A stretch of 64,000 nt of DNA from Corynebacterium gallinarum (GTDB taxonomy: Bacteria; Actinomycetota; Actinomycetes; Mycobacteriales; Mycobacteriaceae), in contig NZ_JACSPR010000003.1 of the NCBI RefSeq assembly GCF_014837045.1, positions 310,001-374,000 on the forward strand, in the 5' to 3' direction. The notes below the pieces were generated by a model. The model saw only the letters and a list, made by a program, of their open reading frames with translations, searched no databases and was not told the origin of the DNA. Position 1 is the stretch's first letter; every line of letters starts with the position of its first letter. Made by a program: the position numbers and the translations under genes. This document shows positions 49,939-58,321 of this stretch, piece by piece.

Positions 49939-50961
49939 TTAGAACACCTCGATGCGGGCGCCGAGGGTCTCGGCGTGGATGAGCTGTTTATCCCAGTTCG
50001 GCTGGCCCGGGTGCATGCGCAGCACCGGGCGGGAGGAGGTGAGCATCGGACTGACCGACTCCTGGGAGCGGCCGTGCCCGGTGCGGGCCTCATAACGCAG
50101 GCGGGACCGGTAACCGTTGTCGGCGAGCTGCTCCACACTCGGCGGGGTGGTAGCCAGGTGGTCACGGGTCTCCTGCAGGATCGCCAGCGCCTCATCGAGC
50201 GCGGTGAGCAGGGCGTCGGCGTTGCCCTCGCACATGGCACGCACCAACCCCGGTTCGGTGCCGGCCACGCGGGTGACATCCCGGAAACTGCTGGCCGCCA
50301 GCGATAACGACAGCGCGCCACCATTGTCACCGACGATGGCGGCGGTCTCCGCGAGCAGGTGGGGCAGGTGGGACACACGAGCCGCTGCGGCATCATGGGG
50401 GCCGACGCGGGCGGGCACCACCTCCGAACCCACCGCGGCAGCCATCTGGCAGACATCCTTCCAGATGCCCGTCCAGTGGGCGGACACCTTCTCCGCATCC
50501 ATGAGGTGGTCGAAGGTGATCACCCACACCGCCCGCTTGAACAGACCGGTCATGGACGCCCCCCAACCGGATTCGGTGGTGCCGGCCATCGGGTGGCTGC
50601 CCACATAACGGTCCTGCATGCCACGGGCCTTGACGGCGTCGTAGACAGCTGTCTTCACGCTGACCACATCGGTGAAACCGCAGGTGGGGGCGTGGGTGTT
50701 GATGTCGTCGAGAAGCTCCTCGACCGCGGTCATGGGCACGGCGAGGACGATGAGGGCGTCCTCCTCGGCGGCGCGCTCGAGGGTGGGGATGAGCTCCGCG
50801 GAGACGTCGAAGCCCTCCGTGACGGCGGAACGGGCGCCGGAGCGGGAACGGTTATAACCGAAAACAGTGTGGCCAGCGGCATGGAGATCGCGGAGCAGTG
50901 ATCCTCCGATGAGGCCGAGGCCGAGAATACAAACCGGGCGGGAAATGTCTTTGGTAGTCAC
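49939..50961 (-). CDS. tyrA: Prephenate/arogenate dehydrogenase
   Basis: A 340-residue dehydrogenase of tyrosine synthesis. The N-terminal Rossmann motif is GLGLIGGSL and the conserved His lies in VGSHPMAGTTESGWGAS; a helical C-terminal domain follows and there is no ACT domain. In corynebacteria tyrosine is known to be made through arogenate, so the physiological substrate may be arogenate rather than prephenate. Start: GTG 50961 (VTTKDISRPV) is used; an ATG at 50979 adds six Cys-containing residues. It is divergent from the tadA pair, with a very short 37-bp gap. Confidence 0.9.
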   Translation of the reverse strand: MTTKDISRPVCILGLGLIGGSLLRDLHAAGHTVFGYNRSRSGARSAVTEGFDVSAELIPTLERAAEEDALIVLAVPMTAVEELLDDINTHAPTCGFTDVVSVKTAVYDAVKARGMQDRYVGSHPMAGTTESGWGASMTGLFKRAVWVITFDHLMDAEKVSAHWTGIWKDVCQMAAAVGSEVVPARVGPHDAAAARVSHLPHLLAETAAIVGDNGGALSLSLAASSFRDVTRVAGTEPGLVRAMCEGNADALLTALDEALAILQETRDHLATTPPSVEQLADNGYRSRLRYEARTGHGRSQESVSPMLTSSRPVLRMHPGQPNWDKQLIHAETLGARIEVF

Positions 50962-50998
50962 CTGACAAGTGTGACACATTGCTACTACGGTTAGCTCT

Positions 50999-51484
50999 AT
51001 GGATGACGGTTTTAGCTTTGCGGTCACAGCCACCCTGGCCGATGGTCGCTGGCATGTGAGTCGATTTAATGATGATTTCACCGGGATCGCCACCTCGGTC
51101 AGGGCGGTCCGCGGTCTGCGCAGTGAGGGACCGGCCTTCGCCCTGCTCAACGTTGAGGATGAGTATTTCGTGATCGTCCGCCCCACCCCCGGTAATACCT
51201 TCGCCTTCCTCTCCGATGCCACGATGGCCGTCGATGATGATTTCGCCGCCTCCATCATGGATGAACTCGACGCCGACATCCCCGACCTCGACCCGGATGA
51301 CCTCGATGATGTGGATCCCTGGCCGGAGGGCGATTTCGATATCCTCTCCGATCTCGGTGTCGCGGAGGAGGTGCTGTCCGTCATCTGCGATGACATGGAT
51401 CTGGCACCCTCCGAGCAGCTGTTGCGCATTGCGGAGGAACTCGGCTTCGATGACGAGCTCGCCCGCGTCACGGGCATGGATTGA
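50999..51484 (+). CDS. tRNA adenosine deaminase-associated protein
   Basis: A 161-residue acidic protein, a member of the TadA-associated family that sits directly before tadA in actinobacteria. The middle (residues 88-115) is a run of Asp-rich segments such as DIPDLDPDDLDDVDPW. It ends with a TGATG overlap with tadA, so translation is coupled. Molecular role unknown; a helper for the deaminase is an inference. Confidence 0.85.
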   Translation: MDDGFSFAVTATLADGRWHVSRFNDDFTGIATSVRAVRGLRSEGPAFALLNVEDEYFVIVRPTPGNTFAFLSDATMAVDDDFAASIMDELDADIPDLDPDDLDDVDPWPEGDFDILSDLGVAEEVLSVICDDMDLAPSEQLLRIAEELGFDDELARVTGMD

Positions 51485-51963
51485 TGGGGGTTCTTCCCAC
51501 CCCGCGGCGTGTGCTCCAGGATGAACGCCGCATGCGCCACGCCCTCGAGATCGCCCGGCAGACCCCGCCCGGGGATGTGCCCGTGGGCGCGGTCATCTAC
51601 TCACCCGACGATCAGATCCTGGCCACCGCCACCAACCGCCGCGAAACCGACAGTGACCCCACCGCGCACGCCGAGATCATTGCTTTACGACGCGCCGCCC
51701 GCCGCTACACCGACGGTTGGCGTCTGACCGACTGCACCCTGGTGGTCACCCTGGAACCCTGCAGCATGTGCGCCGGGGCCCTGGTGGGTGCGCGGGTGGG
51801 CCGCCTGGTGTTCGGGGCGTTTGAACCCCGCACCGGGGCCTGCGGATCGGTTTTCGACGTGGTCAGGGATCCGGCCGTCCTGCACCGCGCGGAGGTCACC
51901 GGTGGCGTGCTGGAGGACGACTGTGCTGCATTGATGACGGATTTCTTCTCCGGGCAGCGTTAA
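51484..51963 (+). CDS. tadA: tRNA-specific adenosine deaminase
   Basis: A 159-residue zinc deaminase that converts A34 of tRNA-Arg(ACG) to inosine. The active site is H62-A-E64 and P92-C93-x2-C96 (PCSMC). Start ATG 51484 overlaps the preceding stop by one base; a TTG at 51481 is unlikely. The substrate tRNA-Arg(ACG) genes are in the same window. Full length. Confidence 0.93.
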   Translation: MGVLPTPRRVLQDERRMRHALEIARQTPPGDVPVGAVIYSPDDQILATATNRRETDSDPTAHAEIIALRRAARRYTDGWRLTDCTLVVTLEPCSMCAGALVGARVGRLVFGAFEPRTGACGSVFDVVRDPAVLHRAEVTGGVLEDDCAALMTDFFSGQR

Positions 51964-52006
51964 TTACAGCCTGATGAAACTTTCATAACAACCCACTCCA
52001 GGCTGG

Positions 52007-52035
52007 TTGACGTCACTACAGTGGGGCTCTATAAG
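52007..52035 (+). promoter_or_regulatory. SigA-type promoter of the csbD-like gene
   Basis: TTGACG at 52007-52012 and TATAAG at 52030-52035 are separated by 17 bases, close to the ideal primary sigma factor pattern. It lies 34 bp upstream of the csbD-like start. Confidence 0.75.
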
Positions 52036-52069
52036 CAGTAACTCGTTGAATCATAAGGAGTGAAAGATC

Positions 52070-52303
52070 ATGGGCGACATGTCCAACAAGGCTGAAGGTG
52101 CTGGCGGCAAGATCAAGGAAGGTCTCGGCGAGGCAACCGGCAACGAATCCCTGGCCAATGAGGGTCGCGCCGACCAGACCAAGGCCGACATCAAGGAAGC
52201 CGTGAGTGATGCCGGCGACAAGATCAGGGATGGTGCCAACAAGGTGCTGGGTTCCTTCCAGAAGGATGACCCCGATGTGGAGCACCCCGAGGCTGTCAAC
52301 TAA
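52070..52303 (+). CDS. CsbD-family stress protein
   Basis: A 77-residue hydrophilic protein. The CsbD pattern GAGGKIKEGLGEATGNESLANEG and NKAEG motif are clear. The family is induced by general stress and has an unknown function. AAGGAG lies at 52055-52060 with good spacing. A strong promoter precedes it. Confidence 0.9.
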   Translation: MGDMSNKAEGAGGKIKEGLGEATGNESLANEGRADQTKADIKEAVSDAGDKIRDGANKVLGSFQKDDPDVEHPEAVN

Positions 52304-52345
52304 CTGATTTGTTTGACACCTCACCAAACCGTTAAGCTGGTTCGC

Positions 52346-52436
52346 GGTGGCGTGTCCGAGCGGCCGAAGGTGATCGCCTCGAAAGCGATTGTTGGGTAAT
52401 CCCCAACCGGGGGTTCAAATCCCCCCGCCACCGCCA
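52346..52436 (+). tRNA. tRNA-Ser(CGA)
   Basis: Arms GGTGGCG/CGCCACC pair. The anticodon loop is C-T-CGA-A-A. A long variable arm (TTGTTGGGTAATCCCCAA) marks serine. CCA is encoded at 52434-52436. Confidence 0.95.
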
Positions 52437-52440
52437 GTGG

Positions 52441-52478
52441 AAAACCGCCTGGCAGCAGTGATGCTGACAGGCGGTTTT
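52441..52478 (+). terminator. Terminator after tRNA-Ser(CGA)
   Basis: Arms 52441-52450 and 52469-52478 (AAAACCGCCT type), with an inner GCAGC/GCTG pairing, end in TTTTCTCTC. It is 4 bp past the tRNA. Confidence 0.8.
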
Positions 52479-52493
52479 CTCTCTTCGTGGTTG

Positions 52494-53132
52494 TTAGCTG
52501 CTGGAGGCTGCCCGGGGTTGGGCCTGGGGCGCGGTGTACTCGTGGCCGAGAGGGAGGACGGATTCCTTGGCTGCTGTTTCCCAGTAGATATGGTCCGTTG
52601 TGCGGAGATGACCGGCGGAGTCATAGAACGTGCCGCCGCATTTGCCCTCGATTGCCTCCCGGGAGGGGCCGATGTACATGGCGAAGACGGGGGTGGGGGA
52701 CTCGGTGTAGAGGCCGGATTCATTCCGGAAAGCGATACCGAAGAAGCGGATATCCCCGGTGTTGGATTGTTCGGTGGTGGAACCGGGGTTGTCGAGCGCA
52801 GTGAATGTGAGGGTGCCGTGTTCATCCATGGATCCGAACGCGGTGGGGTGGGGCCCGTAGTTGACACCGGTCCGGTAGGTGATGACATCCCCGACGTACT
52901 CGGACGGATCCGAATTAAGACCGATGTACCAGTGGGGGCGCAGCTGGCTGCTGGTGGTCCCGGGAGGGGGTGTCACCACGCCATCCGGTGCCAGACAGTA
53001 GACCGGCAGCCCGGCGACGGTGGTGGAATTCTGCGCGGCAGCTGGGGACAGCATGCCTGCAACCACGAGCACCAAGAGCATGATCATGATGGACAGGTGG
53101 CGGGCGGGGGCGGAAGTGAAGCTGTTAACCAT
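52494..53132 (-). CDS. Secreted protein of unknown function
   Basis: A 212-residue protein with a Sec signal peptide (hydrophobic 14-27, cleavage likely after PAAAQ or AAA). The mature part contains VYCLAPDG and GKCGGTFYD with a possible single disulfide, and is beta-rich with many Thr, Gly and Pro residues. Ribosome site GAGGTG precedes the ATG at 53132. No family recognised. It stands alone, between tRNA-Ser(CGA) and the MMPL transporter. Confidence 0.7.
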   Translation of the reverse strand: MVNSFTSAPARHLSIMIMLLVLVVAGMLSPAAAQNSTTVAGLPVYCLAPDGVVTPPPGTTSSQLRPHWYIGLNSDPSEYVGDVITYRTGVNYGPHPTAFGSMDEHGTLTFTALDNPGSTTEQSNTGDIRFFGIAFRNESGLYTESPTPVFAMYIGPSREAIEGKCGGTFYDSAGHLRTTDHIYWETAAKESVLPLGHEYTAPQAQPRAASSS

Positions 53133-53474
53133 GGTGCACCTCTATTGATTAGTGACTCAGACCACATTTCTTCTTGGAATCAGTGTACGAGGATGGATGG
53201 TTGGGTGGGGAAATACTTGCAGAATGCTGTGGCAAGGGTGGGAAAAATGGACATTTAGTTTGTCCATCCGGAATCAGGGGATAATCGCCTGAAAAATCAC
53301 CGGGGTGTGTCACCCGGGTGGGGAAGTCTCCCATGGGAGTCGGGCTCCAGGGGTACGCCAGTCCGCCACCGTGCCTGGTTTCTCCAGTTCCCGGAAACCC
53401 GCCCGACGGGGGTAAGTTGGACAGACAGAAGAACTGAGTACGCTCATGAGTACGGTCAGAGGAGAAACAGCCCA
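53133..53474. other. Intergenic region between a secreted protein and an MMPL transporter
   Basis: A 342-bp region with no supportable gene. It must hold the promoters of two divergent genes. A 7-7-7 inverted repeat lies at 53247-53267 and is listed separately. AGGAGA at 53460-53465 is the ribosome site of the MMPL gene. Confidence 0.6.
53247..53267. promoter_or_regulatory. Inverted repeat, possible operator
   Basis: ATGGACA (53247-53253) and TGTCCAT (53261-53267) are perfect reverse complements separated by seven AT-rich bases. The geometry fits a dimeric repressor site between two divergent genes. No regulator gene is adjacent. Confidence 0.4.
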
Positions 53475-55883
53475 GTGGCAAAACTGCTATTCAGGTTGGG
53501 CCGGTGGTCCTACAACCGCAAGTGGATCGTTATTTCTGCGTGGTTGGTGATCCTGGCCATCGTCGCCGGTCTGGCACTGTCACTGCAGCGTGGGTTCACC
53601 AACACCTTCACCATCGAGGACACCCCGTCGATCGACGCGACCGTCTCGCTCGTGGAGAACTTCCCCGATCAACCCAACCCCGTCACCGCAGCCGGCATCA
53701 ACGTGGTCTTCCAGGCACCCGAGGGCATGACGCTGGAACATCCCGAGATGCGCGAGGCTGTGGATGTGGTCGTCGACACGCTCCGGGAGAACCTCGGGGA
53801 CGAGATGACCGGCACCGAACGCTTCGGCAACCCCGTGGAGGTCTCGCCCGCGCTGGAGGAACAGATCGTCGGGCAGATGACCGAGATGGGGCTGCCGGAG
53901 GAATCGGCCGTCGAGGACGCCGCCAACCTGAAGATGCTCAGCGATGACGCGCGCATCGGTTACACCACCTTCAACGTTGATGTGCCCGGCCCAGAATACG
54001 TCGACGACAACCACCGGGCCGCCATCAACGATGCCCTGGACAAGGGCCGTGACCTGGGCGTGCGCGTGGAGGCCGGTGGCCCCGGATTCGGTGATCCCAT
54101 CCAGATCAAGACCACCAGTGAGATCATCGGCATCGGCATCGCCTTCATCGTCCTGATCTTCACCTTCGGCTCCCTGGTGGCCGCGGGCCTGCCGCTGCTC
54201 ACCGCGGTCATCGGTGTGGGTATCGGTGCGCTGTCGATCGTGCTGGCCACCGCCTTCATGGAACTGAACAACATCACCCCGGTGCTGGCCGTCATGATCG
54301 GCCTGGCCGTGGGCATCGACTACGCCCTGTTCATCTTGTCCCGCTACCGCGCCGAATATAAACGCATGCCCCGCGCCGAGGCCGCCGGCATGGCGGTGGG
54401 TACCGCGGGGTCCGCCGTCGTCTTCGCCGGCGCGACCGTGATCATCGCGCTGGTGGCCCTGGCCATCGCGGACATCGGCTTCCTCACCGTCATGGGCATC
54501 TCGGCGGCGTTCACCGTGCTGATCGCCGTGCTGATCGCCATCACCTTCATCCCGGCGCTGCTGGGTGTGCTCGGTGGGCGGGCGTTCAAGGGCAAGATCC
54601 CCGGCATCGGCGGCAATCCGACCCCGCGCCAGACCTGGGAGCAGGCACTGAGCCGACGCTCCAAGGGACGCACCTGGGTCACCTTCGTGCAGAAGGTGCC
54701 CGGCCTGGTGGTGGCCGTGGTGGTGCTGGGGCTGGGCGCGCTGTCCATCCCGGTCACCAACCTGGAGCTCGCGCTGCCGTCGGATTCGACCTCCAACATC
54801 GACACCACCCAGCGCCAGTCCGCCGAACTCATGGCGGAGGGCTTCGGGGCGGGGGTGAACGCACCGTTCCTGGTGGTGGTGGATGCGCGTGAGGTCAACC
54901 CGGATGCGCTGGCGCTGCAGCCCCTGATCAACGTCCAGGACGTCGGCGACCCCGACTTCGACCGCGAGGCGGCCGCCCGCTTTGCGACGTTCCTCTATGT
55001 CACCCAGACCTATGATTCCAACCTGGATGTCAAAAACGCCCAGATCATCGGCGTCAACGAGGACGCCACCGCAGCCCAGGTCCTGGTCAGCCCCTTCACT
55101 GGCCCGGCTGACCCCGCCACCACCGACCTGCTGCATGTCCTGCGCACCCAGGAGATCCAGATGGAGGATGCCACCGGTGTTGAACTGGGCACCACCGGTC
55201 TGACCGCGGTGCAGCAGGACATCACCGAACAGCTCGAAGGCGCCATGCCCGTCTACCTCGCCGTGGTGGTGGGACTGGCGATCTTCCTGCTCATCCTGGT
55301 GTTCCGCTCCCTCATGGTCCCGCTGGTCGCGGGCCTGGGCTTCCTACTGTCCGTGGGTGCCGCCTTCGGTGTGACGGTGCTGTTCTGGCAGGAGGGACTG
55401 TGGGGCATCGTGAACACACCCGGCCCGCTGATCTCCTTCATGCCGATCTTCCTCATCGGTGTCACCTTCGGCCTGGCCATGGACTACCAGGTGTTCCTGG
55501 TGACCCGCATGCGCGAGCACTACTCCCACCACAACGGCCGCGGGATGCCCGGATCGAAGTACAGTGCGGTCGACCAGTCCGTCATCGAGGGCTACACCCA
55601 GGGCTCCCGCGTGGTCACCGCCGCCGCCCTGATCATGATCGCGGTGTTCGTGGCCTTCATCGATCAGCCGTTGCCCTTCATCAAGGTCTTCGGCTTCGCC
55701 CTCGGCGTGGGTGTGTTCTTCGATGCCTTCTTCATCCGCATGGCGCTGGTTCCGGCGTCGATGTTCCTCATGGGCCGGGCCACCTGGTGGATGCCCCGCT
55801 GGCTGGACCGCATCCTGCCGAGCCTGGACGTGGAGGGCTCCGCCCTGGAAAAGGAATGGGAGCGCAGCCAGGTCAGGCAGTAG
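53475..55883 (+). CDS. MMPL-family (RND) transporter
   Basis: An 802-residue integral membrane protein of the MMPL/YdfJ type. One helix, a large periplasmic-type loop, and helices 2-6, then the pattern is repeated, giving about 12 helices. Conserved GLAVGIDYALFILSRYR and GVTFGLAMDYQVFLVTRMRE segments carry the proton-relay Asp/Tyr of this family. The GTG at 53475 is preceded by AGGAGA at nine bases. The cargo may be lipids or drugs; corynebacterial MmpL proteins such as those exporting trehalose monomycolate are longer, and no mycolate gene is adjacent. Confidence 0.85.
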   Translation: MAKLLFRLGRWSYNRKWIVISAWLVILAIVAGLALSLQRGFTNTFTIEDTPSIDATVSLVENFPDQPNPVTAAGINVVFQAPEGMTLEHPEMREAVDVVVDTLRENLGDEMTGTERFGNPVEVSPALEEQIVGQMTEMGLPEESAVEDAANLKMLSDDARIGYTTFNVDVPGPEYVDDNHRAAINDALDKGRDLGVRVEAGGPGFGDPIQIKTTSEIIGIGIAFIVLIFTFGSLVAAGLPLLTAVIGVGIGALSIVLATAFMELNNITPVLAVMIGLAVGIDYALFILSRYRAEYKRMPRAEAAGMAVGTAGSAVVFAGATVIIALVALAIADIGFLTVMGISAAFTVLIAVLIAITFIPALLGVLGGRAFKGKIPGIGGNPTPRQTWEQALSRRSKGRTWVTFVQKVPGLVVAVVVLGLGALSIPVTNLELALPSDSTSNIDTTQRQSAELMAEGFGAGVNAPFLVVVDAREVNPDALALQPLINVQDVGDPDFDREAAARFATFLYVTQTYDSNLDVKNAQIIGVNEDATAAQVLVSPFTGPADPATTDLLHVLRTQEIQMEDATGVELGTTGLTAVQQDITEQLEGAMPVYLAVVVGLAIFLLILVFRSLMVPLVAGLGFLLSVGAAFGVTVLFWQEGLWGIVNTPGPLISFMPIFLIGVTFGLAMDYQVFLVTRMREHYSHHNGRGMPGSKYSAVDQSVIEGYTQGSRVVTAAALIMIAVFVAFIDQPLPFIKVFGFALGVGVFFDAFFIRMALVPASMFLMGRATWWMPRWLDRILPSLDVEGSALEKEWERSQVRQ

Positions 55884-55894
55884 AGTGGACAACC

Positions 55895-57160
55895 ATGTCT
55901 GCGGAAAAAACCGATCTCTCGTTCACGCTCCACAACCAGCTGGACGACCCAGCCCCCGGCAAACACGGGCGCACCGGCACCATCCACACCCCCCATGGTG
56001 ACATCCACACCCCGGCCTTCATCCCCGTGGCCACCAAGGCGACCGTCAAGACCCTGACCCCGGAACAGATCCGCGAAACCGGTGCCCAGGCGATCCTGTC
56101 CAACGCGTACCACCTCTACCTGCAGCCCGGCCCCGACATCGTCGACGAGGCCGGGGGAGTGTCCGCCTTCGAGAACTGGCACGGCCCCACCTACACCGAT
56201 TCCGGCGGCTTCCAGGTCATGAGCCTGGGCTCGGGATTCAAGAAGGTCCTGGCCATGGACACCACCAACCTCACCCGCGAGGACATCAAGGCAGCCAACA
56301 AGGAACGCATGGCACACGTCGACGATGACGGCGTGGACTTCAAATCCTTCATCGACGGTTCCAAACACCGCTTCACCCCCGAGGTGAGCATGCAGATCCA
56401 GCACCAGCTCGGCGCCGACATCATCTTCGCCTTCGACGAACTGACCACCCTCATCGACACCTACGACTACCAGGTGGAATCCGTTGAACGCACCCGCCGC
56501 TGGGCGCAGCGTTGCCTGCTGGAACATGAGCGCCTGACGCAGGAACGGGTGGACAAGCCACTGCAGTCGCTCTGGGGCGTGGTGCAGGGCGCGCAGTACG
56601 AGGATCTTCGTCGACAAGCGGTGCACGGCCTGCTCGAACTCGACCGCAAGGCGGCCGACGAGGGTCGCCGCGGTTTCGGCGGTTTCGGCATCGGCGGCGC
56701 CCTGGAGAAGGAGAACCTGGGCACCATCGTCGGCTGGGTCTGCGACGAGCTGCCCGACGACAAACCCCGCCACCTGCTGGGCATCTCCGAACCCGATGAC
56801 CTCTTCGTGGCCATCGAAGCCGGCGCCGACACCTTTGACTGCGTCGCCCCGACCCGCCTCGGCCGCCGCGGTGGCGTCTACACCCTCGACGGACGCCTCA
56901 ACCTGGTCAGCTCCCGCTACAAGCGCGATTTCCGACCCATCGACGAGGAAGTCGGCGGCTACGTCAGCCAGAACTACACCCGCGCCTACATCCAGCACCT
57001 GCTCAAGGCCAAGGAATTCCTCGCCGGCACCCTGTGCACCATGCACAACCTGCACTTCATGATCAAGCTTGTCGACGACATCCGCACCTCCATCGACAAC
57101 GGCACCTACCACGAGTTCAAGACCGAATTCCTGGGGAGGTATTACGCCGGGAAGAAGTAA
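55895..57160 (+). CDS. tgt: tRNA-guanine transglycosylase, zinc site lost
   Basis: A 421-residue (beta/alpha)8 enzyme that exchanges G34 of GUN-anticodon tRNAs for a queuosine precursor. General acid Asp102-Ser103 (TDSGGFQ), Asp181, Gln231 and the catalytic Asp315 (DTFDCV) are kept. The zinc motif C-x-C-x2-C of normal Tgt (DPECDCYTC) is replaced by EEVGGYVS: positions 353, 355 and 358 are Val, Gly and Ser. His384 remains. The base-pocket positions equal to Cys158 and Val233 of Z. mobilis Tgt are Leu183 and Glu271. It lies 12 bp downstream of the MMPL gene. Queuosine-salvage neighbours follow. Confidence 0.9.
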   Translation: MSAEKTDLSFTLHNQLDDPAPGKHGRTGTIHTPHGDIHTPAFIPVATKATVKTLTPEQIRETGAQAILSNAYHLYLQPGPDIVDEAGGVSAFENWHGPTYTDSGGFQVMSLGSGFKKVLAMDTTNLTREDIKAANKERMAHVDDDGVDFKSFIDGSKHRFTPEVSMQIQHQLGADIIFAFDELTTLIDTYDYQVESVERTRRWAQRCLLEHERLTQERVDKPLQSLWGVVQGAQYEDLRRQAVHGLLELDRKAADEGRRGFGGFGIGGALEKENLGTIVGWVCDELPDDKPRHLLGISEPDDLFVAIEAGADTFDCVAPTRLGRRGGVYTLDGRLNLVSSRYKRDFRPIDEEVGGYVSQNYTRAYIQHLLKAKEFLAGTLCTMHNLHFMIKLVDDIRTSIDNGTYHEFKTEFLGRYYAGKK

Positions 57161-57171
57161 ATGTCGTTGTA

Positions 57172-57467
57172 GTGAGCACAACCGTGCCACCTAGGCCGCG
57201 GGGCGGTCCTTTTCAGGGTGGAGTTGGCATGGTTGTGCACATTTCGGGACTCCGGCCCGCAGAATCACCGGTCATTCCGGCATACCGCCACACAACCGTG
57301 CCAGTTAGGGTGGGAAACTGTCGGTTCCGCGGGGGAGTAGGCACGGTTTTGTTCGTTTCAGGGTTCTGGGGCACCGAATTGGTGACTGCGCCGGCCTTCC
57401 GCGCATAACCGTGCCCACTAGTCACCGGAACGGCCCAGTCCACCGGGAAGTTGGCACGGTTGTGCAC
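57172..57467. repeat. Tandem hairpin repeat array 4 (about 113 bp units)
   Basis: Left arms GGCAYGGTTNTG begin at 57226, 57340 and 57453, 113-114 bp apart. Right arms CACAACCGTGCC and ATAACCGTGCCC end the loops, and a half unit starts the array at about 57172. The same arm sequences as in arrays 1-3 are present but the loop is about 30 bp longer. It lies between convergent tgt and yhhQ. Confidence 0.8.
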
Positions 57468-57495
57468 TGCACCCTCCCGCCCGGCTGCCGGCAGC

Positions 57496-58221
57496 TCAGT
57501 GCGTGCCGTATCCCTCGCGGCGTTTGACCCAGGCGATCACGGCGTAGGTGATGGGGAGTAGCAGGACCTCGATGAGGGTCTTCCACAGGAAACCGACCAT
57601 GACGTAGTTGATGAAGTCGCCAGACGTCGCGATACCAATGACCGGGGCGGCGATGGCGCAGAAGAGCAGGGTGTCACCGAATTCGCCGACCACTGTGGAT
57701 CCGAGCAGGCGCGCCCAGAGGCCTTTCTCGCCGGTGCGTTTCTTGATCGCGACCAGAACGTAGGCGTTGAGGAGCTGCCCGACGATATAGCCCGCCAGGG
57801 ATGCGAGCACGATCTGCGGGATGAGGCCGAGGGTGGCTTCGAAGGATTCCTGACCGTCCCAGAAACTGGCGGCGGGTAGCCAGATGGCGATGTAGAAGGA
57901 GATGACGGCGATGATGGTGACCAGGAATCCGGTCATGATGGCGCGTCGGGTGGCTTTGAGGCCGTAGCATTCGGCGAGGACATCGCCGATGATGTACGCG
58001 GCGGGGAAGAGGAAGAAGGCGCCGTCGGTGATCAGGGGGCCGATTTCAACGCCTTTGGAGGCGGTGATGTTGGAGATCAGGAAAATCGCGGTGAACAGTG
58101 CGACCAGAACGGGGTACAGGCTGGCCTGCACGGGGATGAACTGGGCTTTACCGGACGTGGGGGTTGCTGGTGCAACGGCCACGCCCTGCCCAGGCTTGTG
58201 GGTATCGTCGTTATTTTTCAC
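57496..58221 (-). CDS. Queuosine-precursor transporter (YhhQ/VUT family)
   Basis: A 241-residue membrane protein with six to seven helices and the family block NITASKGVEIGPLITDGAFFLFPAAYIIGDVLAECYG, plus GSTVVGEFGDTLLF. YhhQ proteins import queuosine precursors (preQ0, preQ1 or queuine). Start: GTG 58221 with AAGG at good spacing; longer frames upstream are doubtful. Its place between tgt and gluQ supports a queuosine role. It is convergent with tgt and divergent from gluQ. Confidence 0.85.
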   Translation of the reverse strand: MKNNDDTHKPGQGVAVAPATPTSGKAQFIPVQASLYPVLVALFTAIFLISNITASKGVEIGPLITDGAFFLFPAAYIIGDVLAECYGLKATRRAIMTGFLVTIIAVISFYIAIWLPAASFWDGQESFEATLGLIPQIVLASLAGYIVGQLLNAYVLVAIKKRTGEKGLWARLLGSTVVGEFGDTLLFCAIAAPVIGIATSGDFINYVMVGFLWKTLIEVLLLPITYAVIAWVKRREGYGTH

Positions 58222-58321
58222 GTCCACTACCTTAAACCGCGGGGTAACTGTTGCTGAAATGGGAGATGGACGCCGGTTCCATCCGAACCCCATCCGGCCC
58301 GTCACGGTTAGTGTGTAGTCC

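Noticed and set aside
53307..53474. N-terminal extension of the MMPL protein from 53307
   Set aside because: The extension has no hydrophobic or conserved pattern, whereas GTG 53475 has AGGAGA at ideal spacing and begins with the family-typical segment before helix 1.
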